Shown here piece by piece: positions 39,418 through 52,900 of a DNA stretch of 64,000 nucleotides; position 1 is the first letter of the stretch, and the number at the start of each line of letters is the position of its first letter. The DNA is taken from positions 14,177,501-14,241,500 of the forward strand of contig NC_135379.1 in NCBI RefSeq assembly GCF_049243985.1. Reading direction: 5' to 3'. The translations under genes were made by a program, and so were the position numbers. Below the pieces are notes generated by a model. It had not been told where the DNA came from and made no database searches. It was given only the letters and a program-made list of their open reading frames with translations. This stretch comes from Paroedura picta (lineage: Eukaryota > Chordata > Lepidosauria > Squamata > Gekkonidae).

Positions 39418-40360
39418 AAGGCAGCACTCTGAGAACATACATTTGTGGTTGTGCAAGGGTTAATATAATGTTTGAAATTCCCGGGCCAGCCCCTGGACTG
39501 CCCCGTGGTGAGAAACGGTGCGATGTAAGCGACTGGTGATTGGTTCTTAGGTATAGACAAATCTGATAGGTGGACTGGCATGTAATGCAATTAAAGTGGG
39601 ATGCAGCAGTCTGAGAACACACATTTGGAGTTGTGCAAGGGTTGATTAACATAATTTAACTTAAATGTAAAGTTAAATGTACAAGTCCAGGAAGGGTGGG
39701 CTAGAATAAAAAAGTCATTGTTATTAGTAGCATTATGTAATTAAAATGGGAGGTACGGGGTTGTGTCATGTAGGTCCATTGTTGACCAATACCTTGGCTA
39801 GGTGTATACTGATGAAATTAAACATCTATGGCTTGGAATCTGGGCCAAGATGCCCAGCTCAGAACCTGAACCAAGTACAAGCACTCAGCCTCTGGAAACC
39901 CGGCTGGAGACAGAAGCACCAGCTGATTCTCCATCCTTCTCTCCTGAGCCCAGAGAACAATGATGGGGCAAGCAGCTTCATGTTACTGGAGAGATGCTGC
40001 TAGGCTAGATTAGCCCTCAACACAGGACTGGTCTTCATAAGTGCTTGCAGAGACTTGACTAATTGGGCAGCAGTTTGTGTTTAGCTGAGGGTCAAGCTTA
40101 AAACTAGGGTGGAGGCAAAAGCTTATTGTACTGGCAATGCCACTTATTCCTGAACTGGCACTCCCCGTTCCTTCTACTTTGCTTCAAACGGATTCTGTGT
40201 TCTCTACTGACCTTTGGCTAGTGACCTGGATTAGGGACCTGCCCTTTGTCTGATTTGACTGCTTGTGTACTGTTTTGGCTCTGTGTTATGCTGAACAATA
40301 CCTTGCCTAGGTGTATCCTGAAGCAATTAAACATATCTATGACTTGGAATCTGGTTACTA
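39418..40360. repeat. Block with two pairs of direct repeats
   Basis: About 50 bp at 39418-39468 recurs at 39605-39658 (CTGAGAACA.ACATTTG, TTGTGCAAGGGTT). About 60 bp at 39784-39843 recurs at 40295-40354 (AATACCTTG.CTAGGTGTAT, GAAATTAAACAT). The spaced direct repeats suggest an old LTR-type fossil or a local duplication; no coding part is recognisable. Confidence 0.4.
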
Positions 40361-40406
40361 AAATCTTCTTTGATGGCCCGTATTTTCTAATTTTCTATGC
40401 AAACTT

Positions 40407-40507
40407 AAATGGACTCCGGGGAATGGTAGAGGACAGGAAGGCCTGGAGGATCATTGTCCATGGGGTCGCGATGGGTCGGACACGACTTCGCACATAACAA
40501 CAATAAC
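40407..40507 (+). mobile_element. BovB/RTE LINE 3' end
   Basis: Reads ATGGGGTCGCGATGGGTCGG followed by ACACGACTTCGCACATAACA, the conserved 3' end of BovB LINEs with an (ACA)n-like tail. Only the last 100 bp or so is present. BovB is thought to mobilise Sauria SINEs. Confidence 0.8.
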
Positions 40508-41643
40508 AATTTTCTAATCAGAAAGGGTTCTTGAGAACACACCAGGAATCGTTGGAACAAGAGAGAGATGCTATTATACAGAAGCTACACTGAACAAACA
40601 GAAAGGGCTGGGGATAGACAAAAGAAGTTCCGGTTGGTTCCTGAGGGAATGTTCCTTTCCTATTAACAGTCTGATGGTTTAGGTTGAGTGGGGCGCTTTC
40701 CTATGATGTGCACAGGTAGCTAAGTCAGTTGGGCAAGTTTCAGAAAAGGAGAGACATTTGCTTCTAGTCGAGCCCAAACAAGATGGAGATCTGGCCTGGC
40801 TTTCCTAGGTTTGCTAGTGGGCCCTACTGACTCCATAGTCTGGTTTCTATGTGCACCAACATGCTCAAAGCCCAGTCAAGGGTGTCTCTGTGCGAGTGAC
40901 CTGAGAATTTCACACTAATGGAACTTGTCGGAAAAACCTGCATCTTTTTAACATGCATTCAGTTTTCCGCTTTGTTCAGCTTTTCACCTTGCCTGACATC
41001 ACTACTCACTAAACGCCTCATCTTGTGCTTGCTGTTCCCCCAACACAAGGCTTAGGAGACATCTCACTAGTTCCCCACAGGGGACTAGTACAGACTTTGC
41101 ACAGACAAAAGGGGCTGCTCACTTTGAAATTCGCCACCAGTTCTGCCATACGTTTTAACACACATCAACTGCTCCTGAAATCCCTCAGACGAGCATAGGA
41201 AGGAGCATATTTGTTTCACTGGAAAGAAAAACATCCATCAAAAGACCGTCTTCAGGATCCAGTGCCATATGCGAGACTGGACAGGAGTTTCAACCACACA
41301 GCAGCCCAACGGAACTGGTATTCTGAATGCCTGGTGTAAACACAGCACACTTCCTATGCTCTAAAAACATTAGTTAAAATGTTAGTTCCTTGTTTTCCTC
41401 CTGCGGGCCTCAAAGTAGCATGCATAATTAAAAGCACTTAAAACTCTGAACAGCAGACACAACAAATACAAGGAGAATCCTCTCTAATTACTCGCTCCAA
41501 GACCTAACAGACCCTCAATTTGCTAAAAAAGCAGGGCTAAACTGCTCTCCTTTACGGAGTGGGTGCCTGTCGCTACTCTTTGAGAAGACCATTCCATACT
41601 ACAGGAGCAGCCAACAAAAATGCCCGGGGTCCTCAATGCTTTC

Positions 41644-41780
41644 CAGGGGTAGTCAAACTGCGGCCCTCCAGATGTTCGTGGACTACAATTCCCATGAGCC
41701 CCTGCCAGCAAATGCTGGCAGGGGATCATGGGAACTGTAGTCTACGTACATCTGGAGGACCACAGGTTGACTACCCCCTG
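41644..41780. mobile_element. Palindromic hAT-type MITE, copy 6
   Basis: CAGGGGTAGTCAAAC to GTTGACTACCCCCTG, with a long central hairpin. Target duplication unclear. Confidence 0.85.
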
Positions 41781-43191
41781 CTTTAGATGAGAGAACCAAC
41801 CAACTCTACCATTTCAATCAGAGTGGCTGTATGGGCTTGTTTGGGCAGGGGATATGAACGATTCAGCTCAGGAAGAGCTTTAAAGTTTAGTGCCAGCACC
41901 TACAAATGAATGTGGAAGCGTTCAACAAAATTATATTTTATTGCTTAACAATCCCATTTTTCAGTTTAAATCCCCCTTCCCATCTTAGATCTAAAGAATG
42001 AATGAAATAGCAGCAAACCTATCAAGTTCTCCAAAATAGAACAGCTCCCCCCCCCCCCAAATAGAGAGTTCTTTGGAAATGGAACATTAAAAAAATTACA
42101 TGTTTTGCTTAACTTTGAAATTTATTTACAAGTTTAAGATATGTTTTTATACACCTCAATTTACATACGAGGGAAACCTGAATTACACTTTAAAGCAATT
42201 TACAGAGGAAGCCGGTATAATTAAAACAAACCTTTATTTTAAAACGAACGGGGAAGAAAAGATGCCAAGCATTCTGCGGTTGTGCATCTTTTACGACAAA
42301 AAAAGAGTATGGGCTGTCATGAGTCAGCCTAACAGCTGGTCTTCTGCATAAAGCAATTGTCTTGAGGTCCTTTCATAGGTTACTAAGTTGGGAGTGGGAA
42401 AAGCAAGAGAAGCTGCATTGAGCTACTGGTTTTGTGGAAATGAAATCCCTTACCAGCCTAAAAATTACTGCGCCACCAATTGTATTTAAGCAAATGGTTA
42501 TGTTAGCCCTAGTTTTCATCAGAATTCACTACCGACTTTCTTTCCCCATCACCTATTCATTGGCACAAAGCTGTCATTAAGTCTTCCTAGAATGGGAAGG
42601 GCAGGGTCTTGGGTATTTCTCAATGGCAAAGATCAAGCCATCGGCTGCCGGCCTTCCCACAAAACAGTGTCTTGGATCCAAAGTTGCTCTCTAGCCAACA
42701 AAAAGGCCCCTCTGAATCCAAATTACTAGAAGTCTTGCCAGCAGCTGACTACTCCCTACTTCTAACGCTACTGGACTGAACTTGAGTTTCCTTAAAGAAC
42801 TTGGGAAATGCCCATTGTTGACTAAAGAGGCCTGAAGATGTCAAGAACAAAAACGACACTGTAACTCGAAGCAGGGAATGTGACCAACAGGGAAAAATAA
42901 ATAAATTCTAGTTTAAAGCACTCTTGGACTGATCAATACTTGCCCCACCACAGGAAAGCTTGCCAAAGCTCTCAAACTACTGCACAAACCCTTCAATTGC
43001 ATCCCATGCTTACAGGAAGCATCTCTGTAAGACTGTCTTCAAAGGACACAAAGCATCCAACACATGGATTTTATTACCCCTCTGCTCACCCACTCCAACA
43101 CCTCAGCTCACGTATGAAGGCAAACGGGAAAAGTGGAGCTTTATTTCAAGGATGCCCCCCATTTTTCTGTAATGTGTATGATCCACTAGAC

Positions 43192-43325
43192 CAGGGATAG
43201 TCAACCTGTGGTCCTCCAGATGTTCATGGACGACAATTCCCATGAGCCCCTGCCAGCATGCTGACAGGGGCTCATGGGAATTGTCGTCCATGAACATCTG
43301 GAGGACCACAGGTTGACTACCCCTG
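43192..43325. mobile_element. Palindromic hAT-type MITE, copy 7
   Basis: CAGGGATAGTCAACC to GTTGACTACCCCTG, flanked by the perfect 8-bp duplication CACTAGAC (43184-43191, 43326-43333). The two arms are almost identical. Confidence 0.92.
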
Positions 43326-43675
43326 CACTAGACTCATTGCATAATACGCCACTGTCTCATTTTTACAACGGGAGCTCTATAAACGGCTGACTGGAACTTG
43401 TAAATCCCATAATTTCAAGGTGCCTGAAGCTGGCACAAGGCTAAGCATGCCGGGCCCTAATGCCTCCAAATCCACGGGAGAGCCACGGAAGATATGTTAA
43501 GGACATACTATTCAGATTCAGCATTTGACGTTTCCAAGCATGCAGGATTCAGCCCTGAGATTGTATGTCAATATCGGGGGAACTTCAATTGCTCCTGACA
43601 TCTCCTTCTACGGAAAAGATACCAAAAAACCCAAAAAAACGCATAATGTGTAACAAAAGCTCACAAGACAAGTGT

Positions 43676-43681
43676 TTTATT
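43676..43681 (-). terminator. YME1L1: Candidate YME1L1 polyadenylation signal
   Basis: AATAAA on the minus strand, about 120 bp after the stop codon. It would give a short 3' UTR; more distal signals may also be used. Confidence 0.45.
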
Positions 43682-43797
43682 CCTTAAGAAATGTGATCAC
43701 CACCACGCACGCATCAGCAGGAAGAGAAAGCTACACTGCATAAGATGACCACCGCGTTCGTGCGAGCAGTCGATTAAGAATCTGCAACAAGGGTTCA

Positions 43798-43941
43798 TCA
43801 TCTCACTTCAAGTTTCTTCCCCTCTAGAACAATCTGAATTTCTTTGGCGTCCAAAGTCTCATAAGTCAGTAACGCTTCTGCCAAATACTTGTGTTCTCTC
43901 GCGTGGGTCTTCAAGATATTCTTTGCCCGTTCGTAGGATTC
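43798..43941 (-). CDS. YME1L1: YME1L1 last exon
   Basis: Phase 0 start after CTGTCATAG; encodes [20 protein letters not shown] to KKLEVR and TGA (43798-43800). C-terminal helical part of the protease domain. Confidence 0.95.
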   Translation of the reverse strand, partial: ESYERAKNILKTHAREHKYLAEALLTYETLDAKEIQIVLEGKKLEVR

Positions 43942-46900
43942 CTATGACAGAAGGGGGTACGAACAGGAATTGACAATTAACCTGAGAATCGTTAGGAGTG
44001 TCTTTTTCAATTATTCACCACCACCCCGTAACATTTACAAGACATCCCTTAAATTTTTTATCCCCATATAGGTTCAGACACAGTTCACAGAAACCCATGC
44101 CAGGTGCTTCCAGACGTCACTTACAAAAAAAGAGAGAGGGAAGAAAAATAAAGAGCAAGATTGTGGATATGGGGGGAGGAGGGGGGAACCCAACTTGCTT
44201 ACAGGAGTGGTCCCCAACCTTTTTCAGGCTGGGGACCGGCGTCAGAATGGAGGGCGATTGCGCTAAAGTGCCGCGATTGCGCGTTTTCGGCCGCGCATGC
44301 GCAATGCGCGTGCGCGGCCATGCTTCCCTCCCCCCCCCACAGTAAGAAGCTTGCCAGGTTGCAAGCTTGCGGCCTGGTAAGTTTCTTATTGTGGGGGGAG
44401 GGAGCGGGGAGAGGGAGCCACGGCCCAGTGCCAGGGCCTTTGTGGCCTGACACCAGGCCGCAGCCCGGTGGTTGTGGACCACCGGCTTACAGCACTGTAT
44501 AAGAAAGGCTTAAAGAAGTCTAATGTACCAAACAAGGCAAAGGATCTGTTAGAAGTAGCTTGTATTCCATGTGGACAAATTTAGTACCTGCGTCTTCTCG
44601 GCTGCAGCCAATCAAGAGTCTCATGGCATTTAAAGCCCTAAAGACTTTACTACTGTGGCAGAAAGTTTTGTAGCACCTTGTGAACTGGGCCAGGACTCAC
44701 AAAAAACTTTTCATTTGCGGTCGAAGTGCTACAAGATTCCGCATTGTTCTACACCCATATGGCTCACTACAGAAGCATAAGGAAGCCTTGGACAGACAAA
44801 GCAGGACAAATCCAGCAAATGACTATCTCACTGAATGATCTCCACTACCTTTCTTACCTTTAAGAGTAGTCTTATCTCCTGTTCAATTGCAGATTGGGTT
44901 TCAGGACTAAGTTTTCCGGTATCTGTATAAGTCATGACTCCAAGCTAACAAAAGAAGGAAGATTTTTTTTTTTAATCCACAAACCACCATCCCTTCCTGA
45001 ACCTACATAACATTTTTAACCCATTTGAGTGCAACATAAAGAAACCCAAGCATTCTAAATGACTGCTGGAGAGGAGGAAGTGGACTGCCAAGGAAGGCAA
45101 AAGCGCCCCCTGCTGTATGAAGCCTGACTGGATGGAGCCTTAGAAAAGAGCAGGGGGCAAATAACACCTTAAAGACTAAGGGGGACACACACACAGGAAA
45201 CAAATCCATCATTTGTAACGGAGAACCCAAGTGAGGGCTTCAGCTAATCTGCACCAAATTCCCTTGTGCTTTGGGCCAACTTAGAAGAAGAAGAAGAGTT
45301 GGTTCTTATATGCTGCTTTTCCCTACCCGAAGGAGGCTCAAAGCGGCTTACAATCGCCTTCCCATTCCTCTCCCCACAACCTTTTATTTATTTATTTTCA
45401 ATTTTTTTTGACTGCCACTCCCAGAACAACTGGCTCATGGCGGTTTACATGAATCTAAAACCCCACAAAACAATAAAAACACACAACAGGAGAACCCACC
45501 AGACCAAGGGTAGTCAGAACTGCGGCCCTCAGAGGTCCATGAACTACAACTGTAGTCCACGGACCTCTGGAGGGCCGCGGTTTGACTCCCCCTGCACTAG
45601 ACAATCCCACCCCCGACCCCCATAACCATCAGTCAATTCTTCAGAGCGCAGCGGCAAGGTGTGTCCCAGCAGGGAGGGAGTAGTTCTTCCTAGCCCGGCC
45701 TCAACCAAACGCCTGGCGGAAGAGCTCTTTAACGTGGCATGCAGACTAGCCGAACAGACGCACAGGATCCAACTCGGAGAGGGCAGCCCTCTGAAACTCA
45801 AATGAGGTTTTTACCTTCTCGCTCATTCCAAACTTAGTCACCATGAGCTTCGCTATTTGAGTTGCATTGTCAAAATCACTGGAAGCCCCTGGAAGAAGAG
45901 GAGGAGGGAGAGATGGGGGAACAAATCAATACATTTAATTTGGAGGACAGTTATACATAGATGCAGGATCGATTCCCATACCACTTCTACTGACCTGTTG
46001 TGATGTGATCCCCTCCGAATATGAGCTCTTCTGCCACTCTTCCGCCCATACTGACATCCATCTGTGCAAGCAGCTGGGATCTAGTTTCACTCCATCGATC
46101 ATTCTCTGGTAGCAGAGACACCTGGAACACAACAGAATGTAAGCAGAGGTTAAAATCCACACAACTGGCTGCTTCAAGTCCTTTGCTGTGTACTCATCCC
46201 CTTTGTGCCTCTCCGTTAGAACTCCTGGCATAATAAAGAATAAATAAGTGTTTGGATACTGGCAACGTGGAAGCAAATTAAAGCTCTATTGGAGGATTTT
46301 GATCGCATGGCTATGGAAGCTGCAGTATGCCATTCACCTGGCACAGAAGAAGAAGAGTTGGTTCTTATATGCCGCTCAAAGTGACTTACAGTCGCCTTCC
46401 CTTTCCTCTCCCCACAACAGACACCCTGTGGGGTGGGTGATGCTGAGAGAGCCCTGATATCACTGCTCAGTCAGAACAGCTTTATCAGTGCCATGGTGAG
46501 TCCAAGGTCACCCAGCTGGCTGCATGGGTGGAGCGCAGATTCGAACCCGGCATGCCAGATTAGAAGTCCGCACTCCTAACCACTACACCAAACTGGCCCT
46601 CAGAGCTACTCTCGTTCCCTGGTGAGCCAATAGGTGAACGGCAACTGCTGGCTGCCTGGCTGGCCTTCTTCCTCCTTCTCCTATCTGTGATTGTACTACC
46701 CCGGAACCAGGTCACAGACTATTAAGGCCAAGTCTGGGGAAACAAACGGCATCTCTACACACGTCACGTGTGTGTAGGCACAGATGGGTTATTTTTACAT
46801 CCCCGCTCCCAGTTTTAAAGGGTTATGCATGTATCCTGATTTCTGGAGGACGTTAAGTCTGAACTTATTTAAGACCGTTAAACAATACAATAACTGCCAG

Positions 46901-49900
46901 TCGCAGAAAGGGCTTTCACAGCAAGGACCGCATGAAATTTTTGTTTAAAAACTCTCGCCTTTCTTAGCTCTTCGGTAAACAAATGCAATCTATACCTCCA
47001 CAGCCAACTAGGCTTGAAAATATCCCCATCCAGTCATAGTCACGGCAACCCTAAGGCGCACCAGAAGGGGTTCCCAATCATGGATGTGATCCAAGCATCT
47101 TTAATGCCAGTTAACATGAAACTACCTTACATATCTTTATACAGCTTTTGCTGTATTCATATTTGGCTAAGGGCTGAGTGGGCGGAGAGTGGGCGGGGCC
47201 CCTCACCAGGACAGACAGCAGTCCTAGCCAATCGGGTGAGGGCACAATCTAGGCCCTCACCAGCACAGGCCAGAAAGGCTTCTAGGCCCTCATCAGGACA
47301 GGCCAGAAAGCCATGGGGAAGCGGCAGGACACCGTGAGTAAAGACGGAGGCCTTCCCCTCGGGCCTAGAAACACATGGGGGGGGGGGGGGCTTTCAAAGC
47401 CTGTTCTCACAAACAGGCTTTGAATCTAGTCTCGTCATAAGGATGATATAGCATGGAAGTATATTGCAGGACATTTTGTTCTTAAGAAACTTCCACCAAC
47501 GCAAACCATTCATGTAATTCAAGGCTACGCAAAATGAGGTCTTCTCTCACATGTCCGAGTGTTGGTCCTCGCGGCATAATCGTTGCTTTGTTGATAGGCA
47601 TCGCGTCCTTCGTGTAATATGCAATAATGGCATGGCCAGATTCATGATAGGCTGTGATGGTCTTATTTTTATCGTCTATTTCTACACTTCTGCGCTCTGG
47701 GCCTGAAATCAAAGAGAAACAATAATATTTACTGAAAGGGAAAAGTTAGTTTAGTGAGGAATCACAAGGAGTCTACTATTCCTGGAGCCAATGTGGTGCA
47801 GAGGTTAAGAGTGGCAGCCTCGAGTCTGGAGAGCTGGGTTTGATTCCCCACTCCTCCATATGCAACTAGCTGGGTGACCTTGGGCCAGTCACAGACATGG
47901 CTGTCTCAGACTCACCTACCTCACAAGGTGTCTGTTGTGGAGAGAGGAAGGGAAGGCGATGGTAAGCCGTTTTGAGATACTTTCGGGTAGTAAAAAGCAG
48001 GGTATAAAAAAAAAAAACTCTTCGTCATCTTCTCTAGATCCAAATATGACTGCATGACCATGCTCATTAACTCTGCAATGCAGCTTTCCAACGCAGATTC
48101 TACCAGACCATTTACAACAGGGGCAGATGTGTGGTCACATTAAGTCCATACCCACAGTTTTTAAAGCGCAAGGCTCCTAAATTATTACGCACAGCTGCAG
48201 CAACACTATCTGCTAGCTTCACTGGTTCTTTCCTTAGGGAGAGACACTTGAGAAAAAACTTGTACCTGAAAGTAATTTAAACGCAGTCCCTCCCAGAGTG
48301 CCAGTTCCAAGGGCCATCATATTGCTCAGGGGTAGTCAACCTGTGGTCCTCCAGATGTCCATGGACTACAATTTCCCATGAGCCTCTGCCAGCAAACGCT
48401 GGCAGGGGCTCATGGGAATTGTAGTCCATGGACATCTGGAGGATCACAGGTTGACTACCCCTGATCTTGCTAATAAAAACAGGTAACTATTCACTTTATC
48501 ATAATTATGAGTTCATCTAATTTCTCCGGGGCAGGATTGGGGGGAGAAGCCTACCCATAAGAATTTTGTCCTTTGAGAATTCCAGCTCCTTCATAGTCAC
48601 CATATCCTTCCCATCAACTGCGGCTTTTAATGCAGCTTGGTTCACAAGGTTTTCCAGTTCCGCGCCAGAAAACCCTACAGTACCTCTTGCAATAATTTCT
48701 GGTTCAATGGCTGAGTGAATAAGAACACAAAACATAAGGATTATGCATCCTGAATAAAAATTCTCCTAGATTAGAGGGCACGATCAATTTAGAAAGTGAA
48801 GAGTCTTATAATTATAAACATTGCAACCTGCAAAACAGGTATAAATACAACAGATTTGGGACTGTTAGTAGAAGAATAACTTTATGGGGATAGCAAGCAA
48901 TTTTCTTTTTTGCTGCTTTGAACTAGTAAAATTGATTGTGAGATAAAAACGAGAATTTAAGAGTTGAACGTGACAATTTGATTTCAGTAAGGCAAATATA
49001 AATATAATAATAAATTGGGGGAGATATTAGCCATTTCCTTGGATTCCTCTCTGCCATTTGCAATCCCTGCCCCCTAACGTCATCCTTGAGGCTCTCCTGA
49101 CCCCCAGAAAGGGTGTTTGCAGCAGAAAAAAGGTCCATCCTATGAGTAGATGGATGCAGTGCCCTGCATCTCACACGATATTCTTATGAATCTGCACATC
49201 ATACAGCATTAACCAAAATCCAACAAAGGACTGTTTTTAAGCAAGGGGGAGTGCCCCACGGATGACAGAATTCTGACTTCAGTTGCTAAAGGTGTGTGCA
49301 TGACACAGCCAACATGACAAACAAATGTCCTGTTTATTTCAAACTTTTAACGTTATCAATATTTATGTACTTACACTGGTCATACTTTATTTTGTTGAGA
49401 TACCATTTCAGAATTTCTGTCCGGCCTCTAACGTCAGGCCGGGGAACTGTCACCTGCATGTCAAAGCGCCCAGGACGTATTAAAGCACTAGGGTGGGGAG
49501 GGAAAAAGACTCTGTGAGATGTTAAACAATAAACTGGAAAAAAATATTATTTAAAAATTGCATTTCAATGAAGTGGCTTTTCATTATTAAAAAAGCTAAG
49601 TTTGAAAAAATATATAACACCTGATTTATTCCTAAGCTCTGAGTACCCAGCTTGCTGGGGGGTAAACGGTAATGACTGGGGAAGGCACTGGCAAACCACC
49701 CCGTATTGAGTCTGCCATGAAAACACTAGAGGGCATCACCCCAATGGTCAGACATGACCCGGTGCTTGCACAGGGGATACTTTTACCTTTACCCCGATAA
49801 ATGGTCCCCAAACATTCCTTCGAACAGCCCGAATTACAGAAATCTTACAGAAATGTATTTCTTGCAGTGGTACCCCAGAGAAAAGTCTTGCTATAACTTG

Positions 49901-52900
49901 CATCTTATGCTGCTGTCCCTGCTAAAGATACCTAGCTAGTTTGTTTTTAATGCTATCCTCAGAAATGATGAAATATGAATAAGATATAACAAGTCCTTTT
50001 AATTCAGTGGTTCTCAACCTTCCTAATGCCACGACCCTTGAATACAGTTCCTCATGTTGGGGTGACCCCCGACCATAAAATGATGCAAGTGTTCTTTCAC
50101 AGAAATTAAACCGAAACGGACCAATGGTGTGAAGATCCATTGTTCATGACTGTATATAAATTGTTTTTTTCCCGGGGTTTCTCATTTCAGCTCTGCCTCT
50201 TGTCCCACCATGCCGATCTCAGTCTTTTCCACTGCTCCAGACAGACAAAAGCTCTAGCTCGATCTACCCTGCAAGGCTGTTGTGTAGATGGTGCCCCCCC
50301 CCGGCCAAGCAGCTTGCCCTGCCACGACCCCTGTGAAAGGGCCGTTTGACCCCCAAAGGGGTCCCAACCCCCAGGTTGAGAACCACTGTTTTAATTACTC
50401 GTGTACATTACTCCCATTGGTGGTCTGTACTTGCAGCATCATGCAAGCACAAAGTTTAACATGCTAAGTTAGTTTCACGCACATACTTATCTAAAGCTTC
50501 AGGGAAGTTTGTTGCACCAATAATAATGACTCCTTCATTAGGCTTAAAGCTATAGAAAGAGGAGAGAATATCAGTTAATATTAAAGTCCACATAGTGGGC
50601 CTAGGAGATGTCTCTGCAAACCTAGAGGAACTCCTACGTTTCTGGAAAAACTGGAGCAAAACTCTCTGTGACCTTTTTTTCAGGTTGGAAGCCAGTCCCA
50701 AAACAGCAGGCTCCTGTGCCCTAGTTAGTGTGTCAGCTGATGGGGACCAGAGAATAGATAAGCAGGAAGGAAACCACAGAAGGCTGAAGATGAGGGCAGG
50801 AAAAGAAAGAGAAGGGAGCAGGGAAAGGGGAGAGGTTGCAGGAGCTGAGAAGGGGACGGGAAGAAGGAAAGTGGAATGACCGGGAATGGTGGCTGCAGGA
50901 AGAATGTGGTCCCTCCCCCCTCCCAAGTCCTCTGCTTGTTTTTCTTAAATCATGTGCAGCCCAACAACTCCAATCAGAGCTACAACATTCACTGCAACCA
51001 TTTTATAGGGCACCTGAACAAGGTTTTGAAAGGGCAGATCCTACATTTGTCTGCAGCCAAGTTTACAGAAAAGCCAGACAGAACTTCAAAAAGATCCATG
51101 AACAGAACTACAGTCTAAATCCAAAAGCCTCTTCCTATCGTGGCCAGACAGACCCTTCCATAAAATCTGCATGGAAGCATCGGCCCTTCCTCACATTCAG
51201 GCCATTAGCTAAGGGTTTTCACAGGGACCTCCTGGGTCATCTAGTTCAACTCCTTGCACTATGCAGGACACTCCCAACCCTACTGCTGACACTGTAACCT
51301 TTTGAATTAATTTCATCCCACTGGATCTGGTCCGTCCCTCTGGGGCAAGAGAGAAAATGGTATTTTGGGCTGTGCAAAACTTCCTTTCAGAGCCATCTAA
51401 ACTGAAATGACTTCCATAAGTTAGCTATGTGAAAAAACACTTGACCGCTAACAGCGACAATAAGGCACATGGCTACAACTAAACAGAGGTCTGAAGGATA
51501 ACAGCTTGGTCAACAGCCGGAATGAAACAACCACTCGGATCATCACCCCAACCATCGTGCAAGGTGTACCAAGCCAATCCCAGTTCGTGTGCTGTGTCCC
51601 AACATCTCTGGAACATTTGCCAATGATGTACAATCTGGGAAAACAGGGCAGACTGGAAACTCCTGGCTAAGGAGCTAGACATGATCTGCAAGTGAATGGG
51701 ATACTGGCTAGTCTTGGCTGAGGGATGGCCATGCGGCAGTTGACAGGAGTCATGAGGCTTAGCAACCTAGCCTTGCAGGAAATATACGTGGATTGGGTAT
51801 AAGTGTTGTAGTTCACACTTCAGACAGCTAAAACATCTGTTCCTGCACTTCAAACTCGGTCCCCAATCTCTCCTGCTTTGGGATTCAATGATTTTACTCA
51901 AGAAACCCCCACACTTAACATTTCTATAATCTGGAGCCTGCCAATGCTCTCCTAGTGCTTGTGAGCAGAAATATGTCAATGATTTTCAAGTTTTATAAGA
52001 ACATGTGGCAATGTCACATTCCCCTGATGTGCTGGCATTCCAATATAACTGAAAGATTCCCCCCCCGTCCCCCCCGAAATAGTAAATATTTACCCATCCA
52101 TTTCAGCAAGGAGTTGATTTATGGTCTGCCGTGAGTAGGGGTGCATCGGAGACTCTATTCTTTTACCACCAACAGAATCTAGCTCATCGATGAATATAAC
52201 ACAGGGTGCGTTTCCTTTGGCTTCCTCTAAAAAGGCAACATAAATGAATGATTCACGCACTATATAAGATTTTGTTTTTCTTCCCCCCTTTTCAATGCAA
52301 GTTCCTGAATGTCACCATGAACTTCACTTTTCCCCGTTAGAACCTTGCTCTCGCAAGTAATTGCTTCACTGATCTTTAGCTCCAAAAAAAAAAAGTCTAC
52401 TGGGTGGGGAGATCTTCGAATTGGAGGCAAACTGTGGTTTGCTGGAACTGGCTGTATTTTTTAGCTTGTGGGAACTCAGAAGTTGAGCTGTACAATAAAA
52501 TATTATAAAAACAGCAATTATTTATTGTGGTGCAGGATAAAAACTACATAAAAACTACATAAAAACTGTACAGAACTAACTGCACATAAGACCAAACGCG
52601 TTTTGACCCTACTGGGTCTTCTTCAGTGATCAGAATTATAACAATACACTCTATATACAAAGTCTGAACTAAAGTGTAGCTGAGTGGGATCTGTAGATTA
52701 TGGCTCTAACCAATATGTAAAATTTTTTTTTGACTTTTTAGAGACCACCTCCTATGGCATATCCCTAGGCTCACCACTCTTCGCTAGCATATAATTCTGT
52801 GCTGAGAGTGTATACATGAGTACAGGTCAACTTCTGGGATTCAGGATTCCTACACTTCAACAGGAACTTAGCATGTAACGTGGCTCAGCGTTAAAGAGGA

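Larger units (their letters stand above)
40510..43790. other. Intergenic DNA downstream of YME1L1
   Basis: Contains palindromic hAT-type elements at 41644-41780 and 43192-43325 and otherwise unrecognised DNA. A long YME1L1 3' UTR could cover part of it if the polyadenylation signal at 43676 is skipped. Confidence 0.4.

Noticed and set aside
47482-47550. Alternative C-terminus of YME1L1 by reading past the HESGH exon
   Set aside because: A canonical GTGAGA donor lies at the mammalian exon boundary, and downstream exons continue the conserved protein.
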